Source of the DNA: Paenibacillus terricola
GTDB taxonomy: Bacteria; Bacillota; Bacilli; Paenibacillales; Paenibacillaceae
Assembly: GCF_014779765.1 (NCBI RefSeq)
Contig: NZ_JACXZA010000003.1
Location: forward strand, 124,001 to 188,000
DNA length: 64,000 nucleotides
Direction of reading: 5' to 3'
The notes beneath the pieces were generated by a model. That model worked only from the letters and a program-made list of their open reading frames with translations, did no database searches and was not told the DNA's origin. Made by a program: the position numbers and the translations under genes. The first letter of the stretch is position 1; every line of letters begins with the position of its first letter. Shown piece after piece: positions 1 through 7,978 of this stretch.

Positions 1-42
1 TTACGAGTCTTAAACAATCGACCTGGCAACAACTATCTCAGC

Positions 43-528
43 TCACAATCCGCTGTAATCGATCTCCTCCATCAACCGGTCGGTGACTGGAACGATGTTC
101 TCATCTTCAACGCGGAAGTGTTCGGCGATAATCATCAGTACTTGCTGCAGCAGGCGGAGCGCCTCTTCCGAAGCAGCCCCGTCTGCAGTGGCCTGCAAGT
201 ACGATTCATAGAACTGGATGGCGATGCTGCCATCCTGCTCGAGTACAGCCACGGGGCCGATCGAGCCGCCGCATATTGCTGATCGAGCAAGCGGAAAGAT
301 CGTCTGTTGCTCGCAATACAGATGCTTCTGCCAGTCCTGCATGAACGAAATGAACAGAGCCCTCACTTCGCGGTGATGATCGTCCCATGCTGTGAAATCA
401 TAGTTGCCTGGATGCCAGCTTACGAGCAAACCCAGCTCCCTTAATCGGATGGATAGCGCCTGATGCTCTTCTTTCCATTGATCATAGGTGAGGTACAGGT
501 CGAGCAGCGGGAAATTCGTTCTCTCCAT
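43..528 (-). CDS. Hemerythrin-like (HHE) domain protein
   Basis: This small soluble protein of about 161 residues has the helical, histidine-rich make-up of hemerythrin HHE proteins: an early HH pair in an acidic context, an H-x3-E type spacing in the middle, and a late H-x4-E-x-E near the C-terminus. Such proteins bind a di-iron centre and handle O2, NO or iron. I chose the ATG at 528 behind a GAGGAGG ribosome site; a GTG three bases upstream is equally possible. It is the last of three minus-strand genes (CuA-type lipoprotein, DoxX, this gene) that run away from an FNR box, so oxygen- or NO-responsive expression is likely. The exact ligand set was not checked by alignment. Confidence 0.75.
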   Translation of the reverse strand: MERTNFPLLDLYLTYDQWKEEHQALSIRLRELGLLVSWHPGNYDFTAWDDHHREVRALFISFMQDWQKHLYCEQQTIFPLARSAICGGSIGPVAVLEQDGSIAIQFYESYLQATADGAASEEALRLLQQVLMIIAEHFRVEDENIVPVTDRLMEEIDYSGL

Positions 529-558
529 CACATTTCGTCCTCCTCAGCGTACTGCCCA

Positions 559-1113
559 TTATTTCAGAACAATCCTACCTGTGCCAGCGCCAGTGCCCGC
601 TCCGACATCTGTGCGTTCGCGATGCGTCAGTTTCGCCCAATATTTGCCGATGAGAGGCAGCAGATAGTAGTCTAGTCCGAAGCGTCCTGCGTTCGCGCCA
701 GCCGTGAAGACGAGGAATCCAATCACCATCAGCCAAGGGTTCGTGCTCACCGTACCAGCCAGCAGGAATAACGTATTAAGCATCAGTCCGAAGAATCCTG
801 CGAAGAGCGTCAGTCCACCCAGAATGAGACCAAGACCAATCAGGAACTCGCCAAGCGGAATCATAATGTTAATGAGCTTCACATTCGGCAGTGCAAAATG
901 CTCAATGAAGTACGTGTAGTTCGGATACAGCAATGCGCCAGTTGTTTTGTCCGCCAGCGGCGTGTCGACCGCCTTCTTAAGGAAGCCCGTAGCGTCGAAC
1001 CCGCCCGTCAGCTTATGCCAGCCTGGTTCCAACCATTTCCAACCGAGATAAATACGAACGAGTGTTACAATGACTGCCGCCCAAACATTTTGTTTGTACC
1101 ATTTCATAGCCAT
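559..1113 (-). CDS. DoxX family membrane protein
   Basis: The protein has about four hydrophobic segments and the DoxX look: an early R-x-Y-L-G-W-K-W stretch, then glycine-rich membrane helices with a PLGEFLIGLGL segment. DoxX proteins are small quinone- or redox-linked membrane subunits, first known from the terminal quinol oxidase of Acidianus. The start is placed at the ATG at 1113, nine bases behind GAGGAG; an ATG touching that site is too close. It sits between a CuA-type lipoprotein and a hemerythrin-like gene, which supports a role in respiratory or oxidative chemistry at the membrane. The substrate is unknown. Confidence 0.75.
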   Translation of the reverse strand: MAMKWYKQNVWAAVIVTLVRIYLGWKWLEPGWHKLTGGFDATGFLKKAVDTPLADKTTGALLYPNYTYFIEHFALPNVKLINIMIPLGEFLIGLGLILGGLTLFAGFFGLMLNTLFLLAGTVSTNPWLMVIGFLVFTAGANAGRFGLDYYLLPLIGKYWAKLTHRERTDVGAGTGAGTGRIVLK

Positions 1114-1176
1114 AATCGGCATCTCCTCTCGAATAACCTGTTTATATTGTTGTGAAAATAATCACATACTTACCTG

Positions 1177-1232
1177 TGAAAAAAGTGCCCGCCTTCAGAA
1201 GCTGCTGCTTCCAGATCATGACGGGCGCTTGC
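1177..1232 (-). terminator. Possible terminator after the CuA-type lipoprotein gene
   Basis: A long imperfect stem (GCGCCCG against CGGGCAC) with an inner GAAGC/GCTTC hairpin is followed on the minus strand by TTTTTT. It would separate, or attenuate into, the DoxX gene. Confidence 0.4.
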
Positions 1233-1247
1233 TGCGAATAAAAGATC

Positions 1248-1649
1248 TTATTGCACGATCAGTTTACCCGTCATCTTCGCGTGTCCGCCGCCGCACATGA
1301 TCGAGCAGTGGAATTCGAATTCGCCCGCTTGGTCCGCCACGAATGTCACCGTCTGGTCGCCCTTAATCTCTTTATTGTAGCCTGCCAGCTCAATGCCGTG
1401 ATTGCCTTGGCTGTTCTTCAGTGTGATGCTCACGGTATCGCCCTTATTTACTTTAATCTCGGGCTGATCAAACTCGAAGTTTTTCGCTTCGATCGTAATG
1501 TCTTTCGTTGTGCCCGTTCCTTCAGATACCGCAGTAGAAGAGGAAGCAGCTGCAGAATCCTTCGTATCTTTGTCGCCGCCCCCGCCGCAGCCTGTCATCG
1601 TCAAGGCAATCGTGAGTACGATGCCGAGTGTCCCTAACCATTTCTTCAT
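1248..1649 (-). CDS. Cupredoxin lipoprotein with a CuA-type copper motif
   Basis: This 133-residue exported protein has a lipoprotein signal (hydrophobic run ending T-G-C-G at about residue 21), a Ser/Thr-rich linker, then a cupredoxin domain. The last 20 residues carry C-S-I-M-C-G-G-G-H-A-K-M, matching the C-x3-C-x3-H-x2-M ligand pattern of the dinuclear CuA centre in cytochrome c oxidase subunit II and nitrous-oxide reductase; a further His lies near residue 82. It lacks the membrane hairpin and length of a real subunit II, so it is a free-standing CuA-like or copper-carrier protein on the cell surface. It starts behind GGAGG and lies just downstream of an FNR box. Confidence 0.8.
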   Translation of the reverse strand: MKKWLGTLGIVLTIALTMTGCGGGGDKDTKDSAAASSSTAVSEGTGTTKDITIEAKNFEFDQPEIKVNKGDTVSITLKNSQGNHGIELAGYNKEIKGDQTVTFVADQAGEFEFHCSIMCGGGHAKMTGKLIVQ

Positions 1650-1682
1650 TGTGAAGTCCTCCTTCGTTTCGGTTACAGGTCC

Positions 1683-1725
1683 ATCATAATCTCTTCCAGC
1701 GGTTTGTTATGTGATTTCCATCACA
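1683..1725 (-). promoter_or_regulatory. FNR box with matching -10 for the CuA/DoxX/hemerythrin genes
   Basis: TGTGATTTCCATCACA at 1710-1725 is a perfect TGTGA-N6-TCACA dyad, the FNR/CRP consensus. On the minus strand a TATGAT -10 lies at 1683-1688. The box centre is then about 40 bases before the predicted start point, which is the class II activation geometry of FNR. Confidence 0.75.
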
Positions 1726-1779
1726 AATTCGAGGATTACACAATTTTGACAAAAATCGATCCACTCCCCTATGCGTCGG

Positions 1780-1795
1780 TGTGATTTCCATCACA
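1780..1795 (+). promoter_or_regulatory. Second FNR box, facing the fnr-like gene
   Basis: TGTGATTTCCATCACA here is identical in all 16 bases to the box at 1710-1725, and the two start 70 bp apart. It suggests autoregulation of the downstream regulator gene; I see no convincing -10 at the ideal distance. Confidence 0.65.
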
Positions 1796-1902
1796 AAAAT
1801 AGTGGGAATTCTCATACCTAAATCAGGAAGTTCCCCGATTACGGATACGGATTACTATCTTAAGATGTAAATATAAGATGTATAGAAGGGTGCGGATCTA
1901 AT

Positions 1903-2655
1903 ATGAACAAAGTGGCGATTAAACATAAACAGCCTATCGTAGAACGTACAGAAAGTCCGCTTCGCATGGATCGCTTCTTTACGAGAGAGCAGTTCACACG
2001 ACTAGAGGAGCTCATGTATCCAAGGCGTGCTGAAGCTGGACACTATCTCTTCTGGGAAGGCGAGCCGACAGGCAAGCTATACTATATACACTCGGGCAAA
2101 GTGAAACTTCGCAAATCGACGGAGGAAGGCAAAGATTTCATTCTGTCGATCCTGCAAGCTGGCGATATCGTGTTTGAACCCGAAGATGGCATGCGCACCG
2201 TTCACAGCTTCAGCGCAGAAGTGATGGAGGAGGCCGAGCTTGGCGTCATCCAGTGGAGCGACCTCGAAATACTGCTCTATCGCCATGGCGACTTGGCTGT
2301 CCGTTTTCTGAACTGGGTTGGTCTGATGCATCGCGTGACGGATTCGAAATTCCGCGACCTGCTGCTCTTCGGCAAGCCTGGCGCGCTTGCTTCGACTCTC
2401 ATCCGGCTGACCAATACGTACGGCGCACCCTGTGCGGACGGCATTCTTATTACGCTGAAGCTGACGAATACCGAGCTTGCCGATTTCATCGGCACAACCC
2501 GCGAGAGCGTCAATCGAATGCTGAATGCACTGAAAGATGACGGCACGATCGATATCCGCAAAGGCCGGATCGTCGTCCTTAATCTGAATGCCCTGCGGCA
2601 GATTTGCCGTTGCCCGGAATGCCCCCGTTGCCCGAAGGAAGTATGCCGGATCTAA
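1903..2655 (+). CDS. fnr: Fnr-type CRP-family transcriptional regulator
   Basis: This 250-residue protein has the CRP/FNR layout: an N-terminal cyclic-nucleotide-binding-like beta domain (about 20-140), a long dimer helix, and a C-terminal winged helix whose recognition segment is T-N-x-E-L-A-D-F-I-G-T-T-R-E-S-V-N-R. The C-terminal tail holds five cysteines (about 235, 237, 240, 243, 248); the last three give C-x2-C-x4-C, the spacing of the [4Fe-4S] ligands known for Bacillus subtilis Fnr, whose cluster sits at the C-terminus. It is therefore probably an oxygen-sensing activator. It is divergent from the CuA/DoxX/hemerythrin genes, and both flanks carry identical FNR boxes. Function assignment is firm; the symbol rests on the cysteine pattern. 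Confidence 0.85.
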   Translation: MNKVAIKHKQPIVERTESPLRMDRFFTREQFTRLEELMYPRRAEAGHYLFWEGEPTGKLYYIHSGKVKLRKSTEEGKDFILSILQAGDIVFEPEDGMRTVHSFSAEVMEEAELGVIQWSDLEILLYRHGDLAVRFLNWVGLMHRVTDSKFRDLLLFGKPGALASTLIRLTNTYGAPCADGILITLKLTNTELADFIGTTRESVNRMLNALKDDGTIDIRKGRIVVLNLNALRQICRCPECPRCPKEVCRI

Positions 2656-2732
2656 CAGTCAACAGCCAACTACGCTAGTTGTACGCAAAAGGCTATTCAG
2701 TGCCGCTGCCGTTATCGGTCAGCCAGATTGAT

Positions 2733-2920
2733 ATGCTCCCCATACAGTAGACAGGTGAAATAATAAAAACCTGTTTCTGTGAGGGGAGCATTTTTCGTGC
2801 TTAAAAATAAGCTTGATACTGAAGAGAAATTAGCTATTCTTGAAGAGATTGCTAGTCGAACCCAACTTGCGAACTGGTCGGATAACTTACTGAGGCCGAT
2901 CAGCAGAAGCTTGCCATGAA
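2733..2920 (+). mobile_element. Possible IS3-like remnant (left end and start of orfA)
   Basis: ATGCTCCCC at 2733-2741 and GGGGAGCAT at 2783-2791 form a long interrupted dyad that also pairs ACAGGT with ACCTGT. A GTG-started reading frame at about 2798 begins V-L-K-N-K-L-D-T-E-E-K-L-A-I-L-E-E-I, resembling the start of IS3-family OrfA proteins, and then stops making sense after about 20 residues. No transposase catalytic part follows. The dyad with TTTTT behind it could instead simply be the terminator of the fnr-like gene. Confidence 0.35.
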
Positions 2921-3148
2921 GAAGCTGGAGTCCGAAGCGGAGCGGCTTCGCGCGGAATCGAATCCGTTCATATCAGGCAGCATCACAGCGAGTACAATTA
3001 ACTCGAACGAAGCTGACTGTACGTGGCGCAGTGCCTCAAGACCAGACGAAGCTTTAGCTATTCGTTGAAAACCTTCTTTGCGAAGCAGCGTTTCTACCAT
3101 GACCAGCAGTCCCTGCTCGTCATCGACTAACAAAATACGATCATCCAT
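2900..3148 (-). pseudogene. Truncated response-regulator receiver domain
   Basis: From ATG 3148 the frame reads as a receiver domain of about 63 residues: the acidic D-D pair in I-L-L-V-D-D-E and the M-L-P-D-M-N-G-F-D segment after the phosphorylation site. The phospho-acceptor position reads I-V-L-A-V-M-L-P, so the usual Asp is Ala. Homology ends near 2960 and the frame runs on as unrelated, low-complexity residues. The other half of the receiver and any output domain are missing, so this is a dead fragment next to the IS-like scar. Confidence 0.7.
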
Positions 3149-3190
3149 TATTGTTATCACCTGATTGTGATTCGTGCTGCGCTGGCACAT

Positions 3191-3218
3191 AAAAAAGTTT
3201 CCGGATATCCCAGAAACT
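3191..3218 (-). terminator. Terminator of the DoxX-like gene
   Basis: AGTTTC/GAAACT with an inner GG/CC pair around ATAT, followed on the minus strand by TTTTTT, 20 bp after the stop codon. Confidence 0.55.
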
Positions 3219-3238
3219 GTCTTAAGTAACACTTATAG

Positions 3239-3685
3239 TTAGTCAAACATCGGAGAAGCAAGAATTACCGCAGCCAGAAAAATAAGCTGAAGCAGCGTCC
3301 GGATGGGCAGCGAAGGCACAGGTCTGCCGTCAAGCGTTAGCTTATGGCGAGCGGCATACACATTGGCCGGAAACATTGCGATTAACAGCAGTGCAAGGCC
3401 AATGGCAGCATAAAGCGAGACCGCCGGAATCAGGATGCCGATCGCCCCTGCAATTTCGAGATAGCCGGTTATCGTGACAATCCGTCCAGGCTTCGGAAAG
3501 GATGGCGGCACCATACTTACAAGATCCTTTCGTTTCGAGCCCCAATGAGCGGATGCCGTCAGCAGCAGCATAACAGCGACCGCCGCCTGCAGTGAAGTAT
3601 GCCAATCATCCAAGTATGTGACTCCCGCTAGCCCTATTAATCGAAATAACACCCACGATATGACCAACGCAAATAACGGTATCAT
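3239..3685 (-). CDS. DoxX-like family membrane protein
   Basis: A 148-residue protein with four hydrophobic helices, starting behind GGAGGG. The middle reads P-G-R-I-V-T-I-T-G-Y-L-E-I-A-G-A-I-G-I-L-I-P, the usual glycine-rich core of DoxX-like proteins, and the tail keeps R-T-L-L-Q-L-I-F-L. These are small membrane proteins of unclear, probably redox-linked, function. It is a different, shorter branch than the DoxX gene at 559-1113. It stands alone, with its own terminator and no operon partner. Confidence 0.7.
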   Translation of the reverse strand: MIPLFALVISWVLFRLIGLAGVTYLDDWHTSLQAAVAVMLLLTASAHWGSKRKDLVSMVPPSFPKPGRIVTITGYLEIAGAIGILIPAVSLYAAIGLALLLIAMFPANVYAARHKLTLDGRPVPSLPIRTLLQLIFLAAVILASPMFD

Positions 3686-4004
3686 TGCACTCCCTCCTTA
3701 TAGCTAATGCTTCCATCATACACAGCCTAAGTAGAAGATGATGTCGATTTGAAGATAATCTCTCATTATTTGTAATGCCAACCTCAACAATGTGCAATCT
3801 AGCAGAAAACGACAAGTTTCGATATAATCATATACGAATTGGTATAAATTTGGAGTGGACTTGCGTCATTTGCTAGTACGAACTACAGATAAAACCTCAT
3901 ATCCTATTTAATAGAGGATATGAACACAATCGAAGCAGAACAAGAATAAGGCCAGCACCGTTTGCGCAGCACATTTTACAATAAGAAAGTATACGGAGGT
4001 ATGT
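3686..4004. other. Intergenic region before the aminotransferase operon
   Basis: No convincing gene. It holds the divergent promoter space, a CATATCCT/AGGATATG inverted repeat at 3898-3922 and the GGAGGT ribosome site at 3995-4000. Confidence 0.6.
3898..3922 (+). promoter_or_regulatory. Inverted repeat upstream of the catabolic operon
   Basis: CATATCCT (3898-3905) and AGGATATG (3915-3922) form an 8-bp dyad with a 9-bp AT-rich spacer, about 80 bp before the first start codon and with no T-run. It could be an operator for an unlinked regulator; no regulator gene lies in this operon. Confidence 0.35.
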
Positions 4005-5483
4005 ATGGATCGGACATTCTCAATCTCGCAGTATCCTGATGTGAAGGCCGTTACCAACCAGCTGGACCGATTGATTCAACTGCCGATTTACTCAATCAAA
4101 CCAGAAGTACTGAAGCGTTATGAAGAGGAATATTTTGCAGTCAAATGTGCGAGGTCCAAGGAAATGATCGATGAAGCAGTCGATATTATTCCAGGCGGCG
4201 TTCAGCACAACTTGGCTTTCAACCACCCTTTCCCGCTTGTGTTTACCAAAGCTGAAGGCGCTTACTTATATGATATCGACGGAAACCGCTATTACGATTT
4301 TCTGCAAGCAGGCGGCCCTACCGTACTCGGCAGCAATCCTGTTGAGGTGCGCGAGAAAGTCATTGAACTGCTGAATAACTGCGGCCCTTCGACCGGCCTG
4401 TTTCATGAATACGAATATAAGCTCGGCCGCAAAATCGCTGACAGCATCGAGTCGGTTGACATGTTCCGCATGCTCGGCTCTGGGACAGAAGCGTGCATGG
4501 CAGCGATTCGCGTCGCTAGGCTTGCAACGAAGCATAAGAACATTATTAAGATGGGCGGCGCCTACCACGGCTGGAGCGATCAGCTTGCTTACGGGATCCG
4601 TATTCCAGGCTCGAAATGGACGCAAGCGCATGGCGTTCCCCGTTATGTATTCAAACATACCCAAGAGTTTTTCCCGAATGACCTTAACGATCTTGAACGG
4701 AAGCTGCGCTTCAATAAACTGCGCGGCGGTACAGCAGCAGTCATGATCGAGCCTGTCGGCCCGGAGAGCGGAACAAGACTAGTCGATTACGAGTTCAATA
4801 AAGGAGTCGAACAGCTGTGCCGGAAGTATGGCGCTTTGTTGATTTTCGACGAGGTTGTTACTGCATTCCGTATCGGGATGTCCGGTGCGCAAGGCTACTA
4901 CGGCGTCTCCCCTGACCTGACGGTATTCGGCAAGGTCGTTGCTGGCGGATATCCCGCAGCCGGCGGACTCGGAGGCAAACGTGAATATATGAAATATCTC
5001 GGAGCCGGCATCGGCGGCGGCGGCAAGAAAGCGATGGTCGGCGGTACGATGGCAGCGAACCCGCTCAGCTGCGTAGCTGGTTACTATACGCTGTGCGAGA
5101 TTGAGCGTACAGGTGCGATCGAGAAATCCGGACAAATGGCCGATCGGCTCGTTGCTGGATTGCAGCAGCTCATCGCGAAATACAACCTGCCATTTGTCGC
5201 ATTTAACCAGGGATCGATCTGCCACTTGGAGACGGTCGGCACCATGCATTTTGCAATCAATTGGGCGAAGCCTTGGCAAATTCCGCACGTGCTCAAAGAG
5301 ACATCCAAGCGGAAGCGGGAGATGGAGCATATGGGGGCCGCTTATATGGCTGAAGGAATCGTGACGCTGGCAGGCAGCCGGATGTACACAAGCGGTGCGT
5401 ATACGAATGAAATGATCGACGATGCGCTCATTCGGTTTGATCGCGTATTCGCCAATGTCGCGGAATTGCAGGGGCAACAATGA
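4005..5483 (+). CDS. Class-III PLP aminotransferase (glutamate-1-semialdehyde aminomutase-like)
   Basis: This 492-residue protein is a fold-type I, class-III aminotransferase. Visible marks are G-S-G-T-E-A near residue 160 (phosphate loop), A-Y-H-G-W, the F-D-E-V-V-T-A-F-R block with the PLP-ring Asp, and G-V-S-P-D-L-T-V-F-G-K, whose Lys binds PLP. It is closest in style to glutamate-1-semialdehyde 2,1-aminomutase, but it is about 60 residues longer, with an extra N-terminal segment, and it is not near haem genes. It begins a four-gene operon, its stop overlapping the aldolase start (ATGA). A catabolic transaminase or aminomutase acting on an amino-sugar or amino-alcohol is my inference; the substrate cannot be read from sequence. 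Confidence 0.85.
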   Translation: MDRTFSISQYPDVKAVTNQLDRLIQLPIYSIKPEVLKRYEEEYFAVKCARSKEMIDEAVDIIPGGVQHNLAFNHPFPLVFTKAEGAYLYDIDGNRYYDFLQAGGPTVLGSNPVEVREKVIELLNNCGPSTGLFHEYEYKLGRKIADSIESVDMFRMLGSGTEACMAAIRVARLATKHKNIIKMGGAYHGWSDQLAYGIRIPGSKWTQAHGVPRYVFKHTQEFFPNDLNDLERKLRFNKLRGGTAAVMIEPVGPESGTRLVDYEFNKGVEQLCRKYGALLIFDEVVTAFRIGMSGAQGYYGVSPDLTVFGKVVAGGYPAAGGLGGKREYMKYLGAGIGGGGKKAMVGGTMAANPLSCVAGYYTLCEIERTGAIEKSGQMADRLVAGLQQLIAKYNLPFVAFNQGSICHLETVGTMHFAINWAKPWQIPHVLKETSKRKREMEHMGAAYMAEGIVTLAGSRMYTSGAYTNEMIDDALIRFDRVFANVAELQGQQ

Positions 5484-6694
5484 GCGGAGCCTATGTAACG
5501 TTCAATGTCGAGGAGGCTACAAAACGCGTCATTGCAGCTGGCATCCGGCTCGTCGAGACTGGATTGATCGCTCGTACATGGGGCAACGTGAGCCACCGGA
5601 TCAACAGGGAACAATTCGTTATTACACCAAGCGGGCGGGATTATCGTTCACTGACACCCGAAGATGTTGTAACGGTTCAGATCGCGGATGGTACCTACAG
5701 CGGCATTATTAAGCCTTCTTCGGAGCGCGGCGTGCACGCCGCCGTTTATCGGCAGTTCCCTGACGTAAACTTCGTCATTCATACGCATCAGACAGAAGCA
5801 TCGGTTATAAGTGCTAGTGAACTCGATTCGATTGACATCATCGAAGGCCCGCTCGCTGGCAAAGTGCTTTGCGGCGCTTACGCACTGCCAAGTACGAAGA
5901 AGCTGGCACGCAATGTCGCAGCCTCACTCGAGAATACGAACAATCGGGCGATTATTATGAAAAATCACGGCGCCGTCTGTTATGGCGTCGATGATGAGGA
6001 AGCGTTCAGCGTGGCTCTTGCCCTCGAGAGTGCCTGTCAGCGTTTTGTCGCCGATGTCTATCGCCAGATAAGCGGCGATTCGCATGCTGAACCAGCAGCC
6101 ATTAGCCAGCTGGTGTTGGAAGGTAATTATAGACAGGATGCCCTCGTACGTACAGAAGAAGGGCCTTTCTACAACAGCCGCCGCACCGAAGATGGTTTCG
6201 TGCTCGTCTCCTCTTCGTCCCGCGACGAAGAAATCGTTGTGAAATTCGGTGAGCGAAGCGTTAACACGCCGGAAGAAGCACTGCTTCACGAGGCGATCTA
6301 TAAGAAACATCAGCACGTTCATTATATGACGTGGAATCGCAGCCCCGAAGTGGCGGCGTTCTCAAGGACGAGTTTGAAGCTGAAGCCGCTGCTGGACGAT
6401 TTTGCCCAATTAATCGGCACTTCGGCACGTGTGGCTGAAGCGGATCCTCGCTCAGTTGCGGCAGCGCTAGGCCGCTCTTCTGCTGTGTTCGTCCGCGGTC
6501 AAGGCGCATTATGCTGCAGCGGGACAGAAGACGATGCAGCAGCGATCAGCATGGTGCTGGATAAGAACTGCAAAGCCTATGTTGGCGCGAGCCTGCTCGG
6601 CAGTGTTAAACCCCTCCACTATTGGGAGAGCCTGCTGATGCGCTTCGTCTACTTGAATCAATATTCCAAGCAAGCGTCCAGATCTTCCCGTTGA
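5480..6694 (+). CDS. Class II aldolase/adducin family protein with a degenerate second domain
   Basis: The first 210 residues are a class-II aldolase domain: G-N-V-S near residue 35, T-P-S-G-R-D, the zinc-binding H-T-H in V-I-H-T-H-Q-T, and a third His in M-K-N-H-G-A-V. Family members such as fuculose-phosphate aldolase cleave phosphorylated sugars using this metal site. Residues of about 255-395 resemble a second copy of the fold (R-G-Q-G-A-L-C-C in place of K-N-H-G), but the H-T-H is replaced by T-W-N, so it is probably non-catalytic. At 404 residues it is nearly twice the usual length. It overlaps the aminotransferase by four bases and the MFS gene at its stop, implying coupled translation. 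Confidence 0.85.
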   Translation: MSGAYVTFNVEEATKRVIAAGIRLVETGLIARTWGNVSHRINREQFVITPSGRDYRSLTPEDVVTVQIADGTYSGIIKPSSERGVHAAVYRQFPDVNFVIHTHQTEASVISASELDSIDIIEGPLAGKVLCGAYALPSTKKLARNVAASLENTNNRAIIMKNHGAVCYGVDDEEAFSVALALESACQRFVADVYRQISGDSHAEPAAISQLVLEGNYRQDALVRTEEGPFYNSRRTEDGFVLVSSSSRDEEIVVKFGERSVNTPEEALLHEAIYKKHQHVHYMTWNRSPEVAAFSRTSLKLKPLLDDFAQLIGTSARVAEADPRSVAAALGRSSAVFVRGQGALCCSGTEDDAAAISMVLDKNCKAYVGASLLGSVKPLHYWESLLMRFVYLNQYSKQASRSSR

Positions 6695-7956
6695 AAGGCG
6701 GCGTTATTATTCGTAAAGATCCTTTCTATCGATGGATCATTCTATTGGCTATGGTGCCTATCATTATCGCGACCGAGACGATGTGGCTGTCCTTCGCGCC
6801 CATTGCCAGTCAGGCCGAGGAATATTACGGCGTCAGCAGTCTAGCGATTACGTGGTGCTCGCTCAGCTATATGGTCATGTTCATCGTATTCTCCTTGCCC
6901 GCTTCATGGGTCATTGACCGCTGGGGATACCGAACATCGATAATCATCGGCGCTGTCATTACAGCTCTGTTCGGGCTTCTGCGGGCAGTGTTCGCAGAAC
7001 ATTGGACGCTCGTGCTCATTATGCAGTTCCTCATTGCGATCGGGCAGCCATTCCTGCTTAATATTACGACCAAGGCTGCAGCCAATTGGTTTCCAATGTC
7101 CGAGCGGTCCACCGCTGCAGGCATTCTGACGATGGCGCAATATCTTGGCTTCGTCGTGCCGATGGTTGTCGCACCAATCGTAGCAGAGAGCTCCGGCATT
7201 CCCGACATGCTGATGGTGTTCGCCATCATAGCGATTGCCGCGGCTGGCATCGCCATTATTTTCACGAAAGAAAAGCCTCTCGCTCCCATCTCAGATGATA
7301 CGCCGCCACGTGAGGCTGTAAGTCTCGCATCGATCAGATCGCTTGCGGTTAACCGTGGCTATTCGTTGATTATGCTTGTCAGCTTCATCTCCATCGGCAT
7401 CTTCAATACGCTGCTTACGCTTATCGATACGATACTCAGCCCACGCGGGCTGACGTCTGAGGAGTCCGGCATTGTTGGTGCTGTATTCATTGTTGCAGGC
7501 ATCATTGGCGCTGTCTTGCTGCCGCTCTTGTCTGACAAATACCGCATTCGCGTACCTTTCTTCACAGGTGCGATTGCGATCCTCCTCCCCGCGCTCATCG
7601 GTCTGACCTACGTGAATGAGGTTGTGTGGATCGCAATTATCGCAGGTATCGCAGGCTTTGCCATTATGGGCGTCGCTCCGATTCTGTTCCAACATGGCTC
7701 AGAGGCTGCTTATCCGATACCCGAGGGCACCTCGCTCGGCATGATTTTGCTCATGGGCCAAGTATCGGGCGCATTATTCGTCTATTTGTTCCAGCTGCTC
7801 GTTGATTCGTCGGGGTCGATTGCGCCGCCGATGCTTATATTCGCAGGGATGACCGCGATTATGCTGCCGCTCACTTTCCGTATGAAAGCAGGTAGGGGGC
7901 AAACTGCTATTCATCCTTCTAATCAAACTCCGCTCGGTCCTGGCTCGAGCCAATGA
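6691..7956 (+). CDS. MFS transporter
   Basis: A twelve-helix major-facilitator carrier of about 421 residues, with a Gly/Arg cytoplasmic loop after helix 2 (I-D-R-W-G-Y-R) and a central charged loop near residue 200. I place the start at TTG 6691, which overlaps the aldolase TGA as TTGA; an ATG at 6622 would add 23 residues lying wholly inside the aldolase gene. It resembles the organic-anion/metabolite branch of MFS rather than drug exporters. As the third gene in the aminotransferase-aldolase-MFS-kinase operon it is the obvious uptake system for the pathway's substrate. Confidence 0.8.
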   Translation: MKGGVIIRKDPFYRWIILLAMVPIIIATETMWLSFAPIASQAEEYYGVSSLAITWCSLSYMVMFIVFSLPASWVIDRWGYRTSIIIGAVITALFGLLRAVFAEHWTLVLIMQFLIAIGQPFLLNITTKAAANWFPMSERSTAAGILTMAQYLGFVVPMVVAPIVAESSGIPDMLMVFAIIAIAAAGIAIIFTKEKPLAPISDDTPPREAVSLASIRSLAVNRGYSLIMLVSFISIGIFNTLLTLIDTILSPRGLTSEESGIVGAVFIVAGIIGAVLLPLLSDKYRIRVPFFTGAIAILLPALIGLTYVNEVVWIAIIAGIAGFAIMGVAPILFQHGSEAAYPIPEGTSLGMILLMGQVSGALFVYLFQLLVDSSGSIAPPMLIFAGMTAIMLPLTFRMKAGRGQTAIHPSNQTPLGPGSSQ

Positions 7957-7978
7957 AGGCAGGTGCATTCGATCCAGT

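Noticed and set aside
2733-2920. An intact insertion sequence downstream of the fnr-like gene
   Set aside because: Only an end-like dyad and about 20 codons resembling OrfA are present; there is no transposase catalytic domain.
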